NCBI RefSeq assembly: GCF_014397005.1
Contig: NZ_JACGWS010000009.1
Coordinates: 175,416-239,415, forward strand
Reading direction: 5' to 3'
From: Kordia aestuariivivens
GTDB taxonomy: Bacteria > Bacteroidota > Bacteroidia > Flavobacteriales > Flavobacteriaceae
DNA: 64,000 bases
The translations under genes were made by a program, and so were the position numbers. Below the pieces are notes generated by a model, which was given only the letters and a program-made list of their open reading frames with translations, was not told the DNA's origin and made no database searches. The first letter of the stretch is position 1. Each line of letters begins with the position of its first letter. Shown here one piece after another: positions 48,356-57,945 of the stretch.

Positions 48356-51300
48356 ATGCAGAACAAAGGATTAGTAAAATTATTTGCTATTTTATTCGGA
48401 TTGGTAAGTATTTACCAGTTGTCGTTTACGTTTGTAACGAATAAAATTGAAAACGAAGCAAAGACGTATGCCGTAACACAAGTGCCGAAACCAACAGAAG
48501 GAGCGGACACAAAAGAGAATGCAGATAAAAGAAGTCTTATTGAAAAGACCTACTTGGATTCTATTGATAAAAATGAGCCAATCAATTATGGACTTACTAC
48601 GTATTCATATAGTGAGGCAAAAGAAAAAGAATTAAACAAAGGATTAGACCTTAAAGGTGGAATCAACGTAATTCTTCAAATTTCTGTAAAAGATATCTTA
48701 TCTGGATTGGTGAGTAATCCAGACAATGAAACATTTAGCAAAGCGTTGGCAAGAGCTGATGTGCTTCAAGCGGAAGCGCAAGAAGATTACGTAGAATCAT
48801 TTTTTAGAGCATTTGACGAATTAAAACCAGATGGATTATTATTAGCAAATCCGGATTTATTCTTTACACAAGCTTTGGAAGAAGATTTAAAGAAAGACGG
48901 AATGAAAACACCTGATGGTGTTGTAAAAAATGTGATCAGACAAAAAATTGACCAATCAATTATTTCAGCGAAAGAAGTATTAAACAAACGTATTGACCAA
49001 TTTGGAGTTACACAACCAAACATTCAACGTTTAGGAACTTCTGGACGTATCTTAATTGAATTGCCAGGTGCGAAAGATGTAATTCGTATTGAAAAGTTAA
49101 TTCAACAAACAGCAGAACTTCAATTCTGGACTACGTACAACGATAATGCAAGGTTAGGTACATTCTTAGTTTCAGCAAACGAGAAGCTCAAAGAACTTCC
49201 TGAATATGCTACAGAAGATGTAACAAAAGCTGACGATGCACAAGATGCTTTGTTAACTTCAACAGAAGACTCATTAAATGTAGTAAATCCATTATTAGAT
49301 AAACTTCAACTTGTAAACCAAGGTGGCGGAATTATTGGTACTGCTAAAGGAGAAGATAGAGATGCAATATTAGAATTGTTATCAAACGATATTTTAAAGC
49401 AAGTACGACCAGCTGAATTGCGTTACGTACGTTTTGCTTTTGGAAAACAAGCAGATCCTGTTTCAGACAGATATGAATTATATGCTTTAGCAGGAGAACG
49501 TAAAGGAAAAGATGCGGAACCACAAATGAAAGGTGATGTAATTGATGGAGCAGCACAAGGATACGGAAGTGCTGGTAGACCGAACGTAAACATGCAAATG
49601 AACGGTATCGGAGCAAAGCAATGGGAAAAGTTAACTGGAGACGTATACAACACTCAAGGGAACATCGCAATTGTTTTAGATAACATTGTATATTCTGCAC
49701 CAGGTGTAACAACTGGGCCAATCTCAGGAGGGAACTCTGAAATTTCAGGTCAATTTAGCGTAGAAGAAGCGCAGGATTTAGCAAACGTACTAAGAGCAGG
49801 TAAATTACCAGCAACAGCAGATATCTTACAATCGGAAGTAGTAGGTCCTTCATTAGGACAAGAAGCAATTGATAGTGGTTTAATGTCATTTATGATTGCT
49901 TTAGTATTAGTATTAATCTGGATGGTATTCTATTACGGTAAAGCAGGTATTTTTGCAGATGTTGCATTATCCTTCAACATTCTATTAATATTTGGTGTAT
50001 TAGCCAACTTAGGAGCTGTATTAACATTACCTGGAATTGCAGGTATTGTATTAACCATTGGTATGTCGGTGGATGCAAACGTACTTCTGTTTGAAAGAGT
50101 TCGAGAAGAGCTAGCCAAAGGAAAAACATTAAAAGAAGCGCTTGACCATGCATTTAGCTGGAAAGGTGCAATGTCTTCTATCTTTGATGCAAACATTACA
50201 ACAGGATTAACGGCATTGATCTTATTCTTATTCGGAACAGGACCAATTAAAGGATTCGCAACTACCTTATTAATTGGTATTGCAACCTCATTATTTACAG
50301 CAATCTTTATCACTCGTTTATTAATTGACTGGTATATTGCTAAAGGAAAGAACTTAGATTTCTCTACAGGAGTTACAAAGAACTTATTCAGAAACAATAA
50401 GGTTTCATTCTTAGCGAAGCGTAAAATTGCATATGTTATCTCTGGAATTATTATTTTAATCGGTATAGGATCTATCACTTTTGGAAATGGAATAAATCAA
50501 GGTGTTGATTTTGTTGGTGGACGTTCGTATCAAGTGCGTTTTGCAAATGATGTAAGTTCACAAGATGTAAAGTCTGCTTTAGAAAAAGAATTCATCGTTG
50601 ACGGTGCTGTTATTTCTCCAGAAGTAAAAACATTTGGTGGAGAAGATCAGTTAAAGATTACTACAAAATATAAAGTAAACGAAACTGGAACTGAAGTTGA
50701 TGAAGAAATCAAAAAGAAATTGCATAAAGGATTAGAGTCATTCTTACCAAAAGGTATGACGCTTGAGCAATTTGTTGATGGAGCAGAAGATAAGCAAGTA
50801 GGAGTAATGCAGTCTATTAAAGTTGGACCAACGATTGCGGATGATATTAAGAAAGATTCATTCTGGGCAGTATTAGGTTCGTTAGTAGTTGTGTTCTTAT
50901 ACATTTTATTACGTTTCCGTAGATGGCAATTCTCATTAGGAGCTGTTGCCGCAGTATTCCATGATGTATTAATTGTATTAGGGATCTTCTCACTTGCGTG
51001 GAAATATGTGCCATTTACAATGGAAATTAACCAAGCATTCATTGCAGCAATCCTAACAGTAATTGGATACTCGCTGAATGATACCGTGGTTGTATTTGAT
51101 AGAATTCGTGAATTTATGGACGAACGCCCAGATTGGAAACTGAGTAAAGTTGTAAATGCAGCCTTAAACAGTACATTAAGTAGAACGTTGAATACATCGT
51201 TAACTACATTAGTAGTATTAATGGCGATCTTTATTTTCGGTGGAGAATCTATCCGAGGATTCATGTTTGCCTTAATCGTAGGTGTAATTGTAGGTACGTA

Positions 51301-51388
51301 CTCATCGATGTTTATCGCAACACCAATTATGTTTGATACGATCAAAAAAGGAGATATCAACAAAGGATTAGTAGAAACTGAAGAGTAA
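48356..51388 (+). CDS. secDF: Protein translocase SecDF (fused)
   Basis: 1,010 residues, SecD and SecF in one chain. Uses the proton motive force to pull proteins through SecYEG on the periplasmic side. SecD part: TM1 at residues 6-26, GLDLKGGINVILQI, the P1 base (EVLNKRIDQFGVTQPNIQRL), the P1 head (GNIAIVLDNIVYSAPGVTTG), then five TM segments including LTIGMSVDANVLLFERVREE. The SecF part starts near residue 690 (GVDFVGGRSYQVRF) with LTVIGYSLNDTVVVFDRIRE in its TM region. Both D-N/D-R motifs of the TM4 helices are present. The P1 domain is longer than in E. coli SecD, as is usual in Bacteroidetes. A strong terminator follows. Confidence 0.96.
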   Translation: MQNKGLVKLFAILFGLVSIYQLSFTFVTNKIENEAKTYAVTQVPKPTEGADTKENADKRSLIEKTYLDSIDKNEPINYGLTTYSYSEAKEKELNKGLDLKGGINVILQISVKDILSGLVSNPDNETFSKALARADVLQAEAQEDYVESFFRAFDELKPDGLLLANPDLFFTQALEEDLKKDGMKTPDGVVKNVIRQKIDQSIISAKEVLNKRIDQFGVTQPNIQRLGTSGRILIELPGAKDVIRIEKLIQQTAELQFWTTYNDNARLGTFLVSANEKLKELPEYATEDVTKADDAQDALLTSTEDSLNVVNPLLDKLQLVNQGGGIIGTAKGEDRDAILELLSNDILKQVRPAELRYVRFAFGKQADPVSDRYELYALAGERKGKDAEPQMKGDVIDGAAQGYGSAGRPNVNMQMNGIGAKQWEKLTGDVYNTQGNIAIVLDNIVYSAPGVTTGPISGGNSEISGQFSVEEAQDLANVLRAGKLPATADILQSEVVGPSLGQEAIDSGLMSFMIALVLVLIWMVFYYGKAGIFADVALSFNILLIFGVLANLGAVLTLPGIAGIVLTIGMSVDANVLLFERVREELAKGKTLKEALDHAFSWKGAMSSIFDANITTGLTALILFLFGTGPIKGFATTLLIGIATSLFTAIFITRLLIDWYIAKGKNLDFSTGVTKNLFRNNKVSFLAKRKIAYVISGIIILIGIGSITFGNGINQGVDFVGGRSYQVRFANDVSSQDVKSALEKEFIVDGAVISPEVKTFGGEDQLKITTKYKVNETGTEVDEEIKKKLHKGLESFLPKGMTLEQFVDGAEDKQVGVMQSIKVGPTIADDIKKDSFWAVLGSLVVVFLYILLRFRRWQFSLGAVAAVFHDVLIVLGIFSLAWKYVPFTMEINQAFIAAILTVIGYSLNDTVVVFDRIREFMDERPDWKLSKVVNAALNSTLSRTLNTSLTTLVVLMAIFIFGGESIRGFMFALIVGVIVGTYSSMFIATPIMFDTIKKGDINKGLVETEE

Positions 51389-51424
51389 TTTCTTCAAACT
51401 ATAGAGTTCAATTTATAGCTAAAG

Positions 51425-51460
51425 AAAAGCGCTACTCAGTACGAGTAGCGCTTTTTTTTA
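51425..51460 (+). terminator. Terminator of secDF
   Basis: AAAAGCGCTACTC / GAGTAGCGCTTTTTTTT with a six-base loop. Confidence 0.85.
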
Positions 51461-51517
51461 TTTATGATGCGATTGAAATTGTTTAAAAACAAGGTGAAAC
51501 CGCATCACATCTAATTT

Positions 51518-51673
51518 CTATTTGTCATCACAAATAAGTGCAGAGTTTTCACAAATGCTTCCACAAGTTACGTTTGTTACGTTTGTTGTTGGTTGTTTTC
51601 CTCCTGTAAGTTCATTAAATATTGCGATTGATTTCTTGTTTAATGCTAAACTCTTTAAGTTTTTAGTTTTCAT
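51518..51673 (-). CDS. RiPP precursor peptide with GG leader
   Basis: 51 residues. The leader MKTKNLKSLALNKKSIAIFN ends NELTGG, a textbook match to the class I lanthipeptide-type leaders of Bacteroidetes (MKKKNLKSLALNKKSIxxL...GG). The core is KQPTTNVTNVTCGSICENSA followed by LICDDK, with three Cys and seven Ser/Thr, suited to thioether ring formation. The next precursor (51785-51988) is encoded in tandem on the same strand 111 bases upstream. No modification or transport genes are adjacent. Confidence 0.78.
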   Translation of the reverse strand: MKTKNLKSLALNKKSIAIFNELTGGKQPTTNVTNVTCGSICENSALICDDK

Positions 51674-51784
51674 ACTATTGTAAATTTTAAGTTAACTCTA
51701 AAGTTAGAAATCTGATATTAGAACCTGTTACGGGAAAACCATACAATTTACTTTTGATACAACAAGGAAGTCGTTTTTTAAACG

Positions 51785-51988
51785 CTATTGTTTGCCTGTC
51801 GGAGTTTGTAAATCACAAACAACTCCACCAGGACAGTCTGTATTGATACATGTTTCTGCGGTTTCTGTATACGTAGGATCACATATTATTTCTGAGTTCG
51901 TAAACCATCCTCCATGTACGCTATTTAATTGAAGATGGGAAATAGATTTTTTGTTGAGCTTTAATAGTTTAAAATTTCTCTTTTTCAT
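51785..51988 (-). CDS. RiPP precursor peptide with GG leader
   Basis: 67 residues from MKKRNFKLLKLNKKSISHLQ; an ATG seven codons earlier is possible but would put an odd NQNQII extension before the conserved MKK. The leader ends NSVHGG. The core starts WFTNSEIICDPTYTETAETC and has four cysteines plus Thr-rich stretches (CINTDCPGGVVCDLQTPTGK). Leader similarity to the neighbouring precursor (KLLKLNKKSIS versus KSLALNKKSIA) makes them paralogues with different cores. Confidence 0.75.
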   Translation of the reverse strand: MKKRNFKLLKLNKKSISHLQLNSVHGGWFTNSEIICDPTYTETAETCINTDCPGGVVCDLQTPTGKQ

Positions 51989-52162
51989 AATAATTTGATT
52001 TTGATTCATCTTAAAATTATAAAAACAACTTAGTACGCATTTACGGTAAGACCGTACTTAACATTTTAATAACTAAAAAATAAAGATGTTCTTTTAATGA
52101 GAAATGCCAGTTATATTTCGGAAAAAGAGTCCGTTGTGTGTAACTTTTTTATCAAACTCAGG

Positions 52163-52348
52163 TTAATGTAACTTCGTTATTTGATAAAAAATAAAAGTTA
52201 TAAATCCTAAAGGAATCAATCCGATAGACATTCCTGTTCCAATCGTTTTATATTTTGGAGTATTGAAAAGATAGAGTGTTAATAGAGGTGTTGCAATCAT
52301 AGAAATTGCTAACGGCACTATATGATTTAATAGGGAAGTTGTCAGCAT
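52163..52348 (-). CDS. Small hydrophobic membrane protein
   Basis: 61 residues with two predicted membrane segments, LLNHIVPLAISMIATPLLTL and MSIGLIPLGFITFIFYQI. No family recognised. It could be a genuine small membrane protein or the N-terminal part of a degraded one; base composition does not decide. Confidence 0.45.
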   Translation of the reverse strand: MLTTSLLNHIVPLAISMIATPLLTLYLFNTPKYKTIGTGMSIGLIPLGFITFIFYQITKLH

Positions 52349-52424
52349 TCCGAAAAACGGAATTCCAAGTGATAGTGCAATGCCAAAAAAATATATTGAG
52401 TATTTTCAGAAGTTAAATTTTAAC

Positions 52425-52901
52425 CTAATTTTTTACAAAAGTGACCAAATCGCCAATTTCTAACAACCATTTTTCAGCCAAACCTGCGTTGACTTCCAAT
52501 ACGTACATTGCTGGAATTTCAGAAGGCAATCCAGTTTCGTCCATAGGTTTTGCATTCTCTTGAAAACTTACAATTTTCTTGTTTGAATCTAAGTAGATAA
52601 TGTCTAAAGGAATGTAGGTGTTTTTCATGTAAAAATTTCGAGGAAACTCCGCAGAAAATATAAAAAGCATCGCTTGGTTATCTTTCATCGACGTGCGATA
52701 CATTAAGCCAGTTTCGCGTTCGTAATTGGTTTCTGCAAACTCTACATCAAGTGTAACTACATCTTCTCCGCTAGGTTTAGAAAGCGTCAATTGACCTTCT
52801 TTGGTAAACTTAATCTCCGCAGTTTTTACTTTTTTATTTTTATCTGAATCACAAGAAACAAAAGCAATTGTGAAACATAAGAGTATCAATATCTTTTTCA
52901 T
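52425..52901 (-). CDS. DUF192 lipoprotein
   Basis: 158 residues. The signal MKKILILLCFTIAFVSC has lipobox FVSC. The mature part is a DUF192 domain (COG1430): ETGLMYRTSM, FYMKNTYIPLDIIYLDSNKK and YVLEVNAGLAEKWLLEIGD. These are small secreted beta proteins, with no proven activity. The start overlaps the lgt stop by four bases (ATGA type), so it is translated with lgt, which makes the lipid modification that this very protein needs. Confidence 0.88.
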   Translation of the reverse strand: MKKILILLCFTIAFVSCDSDKNKKVKTAEIKFTKEGQLTLSKPSGEDVVTLDVEFAETNYERETGLMYRTSMKDNQAMLFIFSAEFPRNFYMKNTYIPLDIIYLDSNKKIVSFQENAKPMDETGLPSEIPAMYVLEVNAGLAEKWLLEIGDLVTFVKN

Positions 52902-53770
52902 GACTTTACAGAATCTGTTGTAACTTCTTTGGTTTGTCTAAACATAAAATAAAATCCAACAATAATAAACGGAATGCTTAACCATTGTCCTGTAGTTAAT
53001 ATATTTCCAAGTTTATCTTCAAATCCACCTTGACTTTCTTTTACAAACTCTACAAAGAAGCGAATGGTCCAAAGAATCACTAAGAAGAGTCCAAAAAGGT
53101 AGCCAGGTTTATCTTTTTTGTTTGTTTTCCAGAATAAATACCACAAACCAACAAATAGAATAATATAGCAAAGTGCTTCATACAGTTGCGCCGGATGACG
53201 TGGAAGTGTATCGCCTCTTCCTTGAAATACAATTCCAAAATCAGAGTTTGTGTACTTTCCAACAATTTCAGAATTAAAGAAGTTTCCAAGTCGTACAAAA
53301 GCACCACCAATAGCAACAGGAACTACGATTCTATCTAAAATCCATAATAAGCTTTTATATTGATGCTTTCGTCTGTGTAAATACATGGCAAAAATAACTC
53401 CGATTGCGCCTCCATGACTTGCCAGACCAGCAAATCCTGTAAATTTATAACCACTAATAAAGCCAAGTAATGTTGCATTTGGGTCTTCCTTTATTGGTAA
53501 TAAAATCTCCACTAAATGATCTTGATAGTACGCCCAATTGTAGAAAAATACTTCTCCCAATCGCGCGCCAAGTAACGTGGCAATTACGGAGTACATAAAC
53601 AACGAATCCAAATATTCTAAGGGAACATTTTCTTTTTCATACATCTTTTTTAGGATATAATATCCCAAGCTAAATGCAATGATGAACATTAAGCTATAAT
53701 ATCTAATTTGAATTGGACCTAAATTCAATAAAACTTCATTAGGATTCCAGTTGATACTTAATAAATGCAT
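52898..53770 (-). CDS. lgt: Prolipoprotein diacylglyceryl transferase
   Basis: 290 residues, with seven hydrophobic segments. Transfers diacylglycerol from phosphatidylglycerol to the lipobox cysteine of prolipoproteins in the inner membrane. Conserved elements: ARLGEVFFYNWAYY, the Lgt signature around GLASHGGAIGV, RLGNFFNSEIVG (essential Arg and Asn) and HPAQLYEAL. Co-translated with the DUF192 lipoprotein downstream. The many lipoproteins in this window are its substrates. Confidence 0.95.
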   Translation of the reverse strand: MHLLSINWNPNEVLLNLGPIQIRYYSLMFIIAFSLGYYILKKMYEKENVPLEYLDSLFMYSVIATLLGARLGEVFFYNWAYYQDHLVEILLPIKEDPNATLLGFISGYKFTGFAGLASHGGAIGVIFAMYLHRRKHQYKSLLWILDRIVVPVAIGGAFVRLGNFFNSEIVGKYTNSDFGIVFQGRGDTLPRHPAQLYEALCYIILFVGLWYLFWKTNKKDKPGYLFGLFLVILWTIRFFVEFVKESQGGFEDKLGNILTTGQWLSIPFIIVGFYFMFRQTKEVTTDSVKS

Positions 53771-53905
53771 ATGGAGTTGTTTATAAAGTGTAAATATAGG
53801 GAAACGAAACGAAAATCAAAGGAAGCAAATCGTAAAGGAATGTTATTTCAGTGAAACTCAATTTTGAAAAGTCTGAAAGACGTATTCAAAGTTGTAAGTT
53901 GAACT

Positions 53906-53927
53906 GATCTCGTTGCATAACGAGATC
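53906..53927. other. Perfect palindromic hairpin between yidD and lgt
   Basis: GATCTCGTT-GCAT-AACGAGATC, 9-bp arms and a four-base loop, no T-run on either side. It lies in the 215-bp gap between yidD and lgt; could be an operator or an RNA-stability element. Confidence 0.5.
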
Positions 53928-53985
53928 CAAAATTTAGTATATAAACCCTTAAATAGTTCTTTAAATTTGGTGTCTGATTGGAAAT

Positions 53986-54204
53986 TTAATGCTTTTTTTT
54001 AGGAAGCTCATCTGGCACAGGATCATGTCCGCTTCCGCCGAAAGGATGACAACTAAAAATACGTTTGATGGCTAACATTCCACCGCGAAATAAACCATGT
54101 TTTTGCAATGCTTCTGCTGTATAATGTGAACACGTTGGCGTATACCGACATGCCGCAGGTAAATATGGAGAAATTGCCGCTTGATAAAAGCGGATGATGA
54201 GCAA
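53986..54204 (-). CDS. yidD: Membrane protein insertion efficiency factor YidD
   Basis: 72 residues as drawn from TTG. YidD is a small amphipathic inner-membrane-associated protein that helps YidC insert proteins. Motifs: [40 protein letters not shown] and [13 protein letters not shown], with the three conserved cysteines. Homologues begin with about nine more residues (MxKKxLxxPF); here that stretch is present in frame ([10 protein letters not shown]) but with ATT at 54231 or CTG at 54219 instead of ATG, so the true start is uncertain and probably upstream. Part of the folE-cysS-yidD-lgt strand. Confidence 0.9.
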   Translation of the reverse strand: MLIIRFYQAAISPYLPAACRYTPTCSHYTAEALQKHGLFRGGMLAIKRIFSCHPFGGSGHDPVPDELPKKKH

Positions 54205-54258
54205 AAAAGGGTATATCAGTATCTTTTTAATAATAATTAAATTTGATGTGAAACAAAG

Positions 54259-54927
54259 TTATATTTTTTCTGTGGAAAAGTAAATACAATCTTTATAACC
54301 ACTTTGAAATAATGATTTCTTTAATTCTTTGTATTGATCAATATGTTCATCTGTATAGATAAGGTACATTGGATATTCACGATCGTTTAGTGAAAGCATC
54401 ACGGGAATAGTTGCTACGGATTTGTTGCTGAGTTTTGTTTTCTGCATTACAGCATAATCTACCGTTTTATTATTGGCTTCACACTTTTCAGAAATTGCTC
54501 CCATAATCATTACAAGATCAACTCTAAGATTTCCTGTGATAGGAACTTGAATGTCTTTAATGTTTAAAAAGTCAATATTTGTATGAAAAAAACCTTCTTT
54601 ATTTACATGTGGATAGGATTCTAGGTATTCAAGCATCAATCCAGATTTTAACTGACTTTCTATATCATTTTTAAGCACATATTTTCTGTACAATACAAAA
54701 GGCGCGATGATGAAGAATATGAAAATAGCAATGACCAATGCAATCAAAGAAGAAATTAGCGCACGCGCGCTAAAGTTGTTTTTAAAAAAATATTCCCAAT
54801 AATTACCAAGTGAATTAGTGGCAAAAGTATATTGTATAATTTTTATTAGATTGGAAAAATGAATGATAATATTTACTAAAATAATAATACCACCAATAAT
54901 TAGTGCAATGATGCCTATGCCATTCAT
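54259..54927 (-). CDS. Two-helix membrane protein, unknown
   Basis: 222 residues. Membrane segments at residues ~4-24 (IIALIIGGIIILVNIIIHF) and ~55-82 (LISSLIALVIAIFIFFIIAP), then a soluble C-terminal ~140-residue domain (LLKSGLMLEYLESYPH-like helix, YAVMQKTKLSNKSVATIPVM, YPMYLIYTDEHIDQY). No family recognised. It begins 21 bases after cysS and probably shares its transcript. Confidence 0.62.
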   Translation of the reverse strand: MNGIGIIALIIGGIIILVNIIIHFSNLIKIIQYTFATNSLGNYWEYFFKNNFSARALISSLIALVIAIFIFFIIAPFVLYRKYVLKNDIESQLKSGLMLEYLESYPHVNKEGFFHTNIDFLNIKDIQVPITGNLRVDLVMIMGAISEKCEANNKTVDYAVMQKTKLSNKSVATIPVMLSLNDREYPMYLIYTDEHIDQYKELKKSLFQSGYKDCIYFSTEKI

Positions 54928-54948
54928 ATATGTGTTGTTTTTGAATTG

Positions 54949-56433
54949 TTAGCTAACAGAAAAAGAAGTGCCATCTTTTCCGTCTTTCAGTTGAATTCCC
55001 AATGCTAATAATTCATCACGGATTTTATCTGAAGTCGCAAAATCTTTGTTGGCACGCGCTTCATTTCGTAAACTAATCAATAACTCAACCACACCAGAAA
55101 GTGCATCGCCATCATCCGATGAACCGCTTTGTTGCTCTAATCCTAAGATATCGAATACAAAGGCGTGTATACTCTTTTTTAAGTCTGCTAAATCTTCTGC
55201 TAAAATAGTAGCTTTTCCATCTTTCAATAGATTGATGAATCGTACAGCTTCAAACAAATCGGCAATTAAAATCGGCGTATTAAAATCGTCATTCAGTGCA
55301 TTGTAGCATCCGCGTTTCCAAACACTTAAATTAAAAGTAGTTTTGTCACCAACAGGTTTCAAACCGTCTAGTGTTTTGATAGCTTCCATTAACTTATTGA
55401 ATCCTTTTTCAGAAGCCAATAATGCGTCATTACTAAAATCAAGAATACTTCTGTAATGCGCTTGCATCATAAAGAAACGTGCTACACTTGCAGCAAATCC
55501 TTTGGTTAAATGTTTGCTATCTCCAGAGAAAATTTCGCCAGGAAGAATATTATTTCCAGTAGACTTTGCCATTTTTTGACCATTCAGCGTCAACATGTTG
55601 GCATGCATCCAGTAATTTACAGGTGTTGTTCCTTTAGAAGCTTCATTTTGAGCAATTTCACATTCGTGATGTGGAAACTTTAAGTCCATTCCGCCACCGT
55701 GAATATCAAATTTTTCGCCTAAATATTTTGTACTCATGGCAGTACATTCTAAGTGCCATCCAGGGAAACCGTCGCTCCAAGGTGATGGCCAACGCATAAT
55801 ATGTCTTGGTTCTGCTTTTTTCCAAAGTGCAAAATCTTGCGGATTCTTCTTATCACTCTGCCCGTCTAAAGCTCTTGTATTGTGTGCTAAGTCTTCTACT
55901 TTTCGTTTGCTGAGTTTACCGTAAACATTGGTTTCATTAAACTTTAATACGTCAAAATATACCGAACCATTTACTTCGTAGGCAAATCCTTTATCAATAA
56001 TAGATTTTACAATTTCTATTTGTTCAATAATATGTCCAGTAGCTGTTGGTTCAATACTTGGCGGTAAAAAGTTGAATTTTTGTAGAATTTCATGAAAATC
56101 AACGGTATATCGTTGTACAATTTCCATAGGTTCAAGCTCTTCTAAACGTGCTTTTTTAGCAATTCTGTCTTCACCTTCGTCTGCATCATTTTCTAAATGA
56201 CCAGCATCCGTAATATTTCGGACATACCGAATTTTGAATCCTAGATGTTTTAAATATCTAAAAATCATATCAAAAGACATGAACGTTCGTACGTTTCCTA
56301 AGTGTACATTGCTGTAAACCGTAGGACCGCAAACATACATTCCAACATGACCTTCATTGATAGGTGTAAAAACTTCTTTTTCGTTTGTGAGGGAATTGTA
56401 TATTTTAAGTTCGTGTTCTTGATATAATTGCAT
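54949..56433 (-). CDS. cysS: Cysteinyl-tRNA synthetase
   Basis: 494 residues. Charges tRNA-Cys in the cytoplasm. Class I motifs: the HIGH variant in [11 protein letters not shown], zinc ligands including Cys in MYVCGPTVY and the later WHLECTAM and HHECE, KMSKS variant KMAKSTGN, and the C-terminal anticodon/DALR region ending IQLKDGKDG. Starts 24 bases after folE and is followed by a membrane protein gene 21 bases on; one operon. Confidence 0.96.
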   Translation of the reverse strand: MQLYQEHELKIYNSLTNEKEVFTPINEGHVGMYVCGPTVYSNVHLGNVRTFMSFDMIFRYLKHLGFKIRYVRNITDAGHLENDADEGEDRIAKKARLEELEPMEIVQRYTVDFHEILQKFNFLPPSIEPTATGHIIEQIEIVKSIIDKGFAYEVNGSVYFDVLKFNETNVYGKLSKRKVEDLAHNTRALDGQSDKKNPQDFALWKKAEPRHIMRWPSPWSDGFPGWHLECTAMSTKYLGEKFDIHGGGMDLKFPHHECEIAQNEASKGTTPVNYWMHANMLTLNGQKMAKSTGNNILPGEIFSGDSKHLTKGFAASVARFFMMQAHYRSILDFSNDALLASEKGFNKLMEAIKTLDGLKPVGDKTTFNLSVWKRGCYNALNDDFNTPILIADLFEAVRFINLLKDGKATILAEDLADLKKSIHAFVFDILGLEQQSGSSDDGDALSGVVELLISLRNEARANKDFATSDKIRDELLALGIQLKDGKDGTSFSVS

Positions 56434-56457
56434 AGTACTGATGAAAATTATGGGTTT

Positions 56458-57138
56458 TTAAAATTTTGTATCTAATTTAATATAATCTAGGAATTCTGAG
56501 CGTGTTTTTTCATTTTTAAATTTCCCGCCAAATTCTGCAGTCACCGTGCTACTTTCGATATCTCTGATTCCGCGTGAATTTACACATAAGTGTTTAGCAT
56601 CAATTACACAAGCAACATCTTCAGTGCCAAGTACTTTTTGCAACTCTCTTACAACCTGAATTGTTAAGCGTTCTTGTACTTGTGGACGTTTTGCATAATA
56701 ATCAACTACGCGATTCATTTTAGAAAGTCCAACAACAGTTCCATTAGAAATATATGCAATATGCGCTCTCCCAACAATAGGAAGTAAATGATGTTCGCAA
56801 GTAGAGTAGACAGTAATATTCTTTTCTACTAACATTTCATTGTACTTGTACTTATTGTCAAAAGTGGATGCTTTTGGTTTTTTATCTGGATGCAATCCGC
56901 CAAAAATTTCTTGTACAAACATTTTAGCAACTCTGTTAGGAGTTCCTTTTAGGCTATCGTCTGTCATGTCTAGTCCTAATGTCTCCATAATATGTGCAAC
57001 ATCTTTTTTGATGCTCACTATTTTTTCTTTGTCACTTAAATCAAAAGCGTCTTTGCGTAATGGAGTTTCATAAGAGGTCATGATGTGATCGTCTCCCATA
57101 GCGTGTAATTCTTCTTCAAGCGCCTTATCTATTTTCAT
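56458..57138 (-). CDS. folE: GTP cyclohydrolase I
   Basis: 226 residues, homodecameric enzyme of the first step of tetrahydrofolate (or tetrahydrobiopterin) synthesis: GTP to 7,8-dihydroneopterin triphosphate. Zinc-binding Cys and His in STCEHHLLP and KHLCVNSRG, and the signature VVGLSKMNRVVDYYAKRPQV then QERLT. First gene of the folE-cysS group on this strand. Confidence 0.95.
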   Translation of the reverse strand: MKIDKALEEELHAMGDDHIMTSYETPLRKDAFDLSDKEKIVSIKKDVAHIMETLGLDMTDDSLKGTPNRVAKMFVQEIFGGLHPDKKPKASTFDNKYKYNEMLVEKNITVYSTCEHHLLPIVGRAHIAYISNGTVVGLSKMNRVVDYYAKRPQVQERLTIQVVRELQKVLGTEDVACVIDAKHLCVNSRGIRDIESSTVTAEFGGKFKNEKTRSEFLDYIKLDTKF

Positions 57139-57491
57139 CTATTCAGTATTTCTTTACGTGTAAAAAATGCAATGCAACTACTCAATACATATATAAGAAT
57201 TATAATTCCACAATACCAAAGAGTCATTACACAATTTTGTTCAAAATTTAACAAGACTGCAAAGATAATTAATTATTGAATAAGTTTTGGTTGAACGTGC
57301 CGTAAATAAATGTGTTAAAGAATTATGTATATCATAAAATTTTCTTAATTTTCCAAGATTCAAAATAAATTTTTTAACACAATGTCGGATTTTTATAGGT
57401 GTTGTTGTTATATATAAAGTAAAGGGAATGGGGCGTTTTTCAACAAAATTTCAACGACTTTATTCTAAATTAATAATGTTAGAAATCAAAC
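57139..57491. other. Divergent intergenic region
   Basis: Non-coding and very AT-rich; should carry the folE promoter and that of the exported protein/adhesin pair. No recognisable motif beyond AT-rich tracts, no terminator and no RNA gene seen. Confidence 0.5.
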
Positions 57492-57500
57492 ATGACAATT

Positions 57501-57935
57501 ATGCGTAAAATCTATGTGTGTATGATGTTTTTATTTTTAGGGCTGTGTATGACTGCACAAACTAAAAATGTTCATTATAACTTTCAAGAGCATCAAGTAG
57601 ATAACTTCATCAACGAAGTTTATGGAGATCAGGCTCAGAAACTGATCTTTTCAAATCAGAACCTATACAGAGCTTTCAAAAAATTAATTTTGGAGCGAAT
57701 GCAAATCGTGAGGAAGTCTGAAATCCAAGGAAAAAAAGTTCCAAAAATTACAGATCAGGGAATGTTTGATACCTATACTAGTGGATTGCAACATGATGCT
57801 GCTTTTAATATCAGCAATTTCAATCCTTTGAAATATAAGTTGGCATTCTTTGACGCAGCTTCTCATAGAATGTATAGCATAGATAATACAGACTATATTT
57901 TGATCATTCAACCACAACCAAAACTTCAAAACTAA
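57501..57935 (+). CDS. Small exported protein upstream of the giant adhesin
   Basis: 144 residues from MRKIYVCMMFLFLGLCMTAQ, a good Sec signal peptide. The ATG nine bases earlier (57492) is also possible. The mature part (VHYNFQEHQVDNFINEVYGD, QKLIFSNQNLYRAFKKLILE) has no recognised domain. It ends ten bases before the giant gene starts, so it is probably the first gene of their shared transcript, and may act in its secretion or surface attachment. Confidence 0.7.
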   Translation: MRKIYVCMMFLFLGLCMTAQTKNVHYNFQEHQVDNFINEVYGDQAQKLIFSNQNLYRAFKKLILERMQIVRKSEIQGKKVPKITDQGMFDTYTSGLQHDAAFNISNFNPLKYKLAFFDAASHRMYSIDNTDYILIIQPQPKLQN

Positions 57936-57945
57936 AATATTAGAG

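Noticed and set aside
49344..51363. Long reverse-strand frames opposite secDF
   Set aside because: The plus strand is an intact, well-conserved SecDF; the reverse frames are codon-bias shadows.
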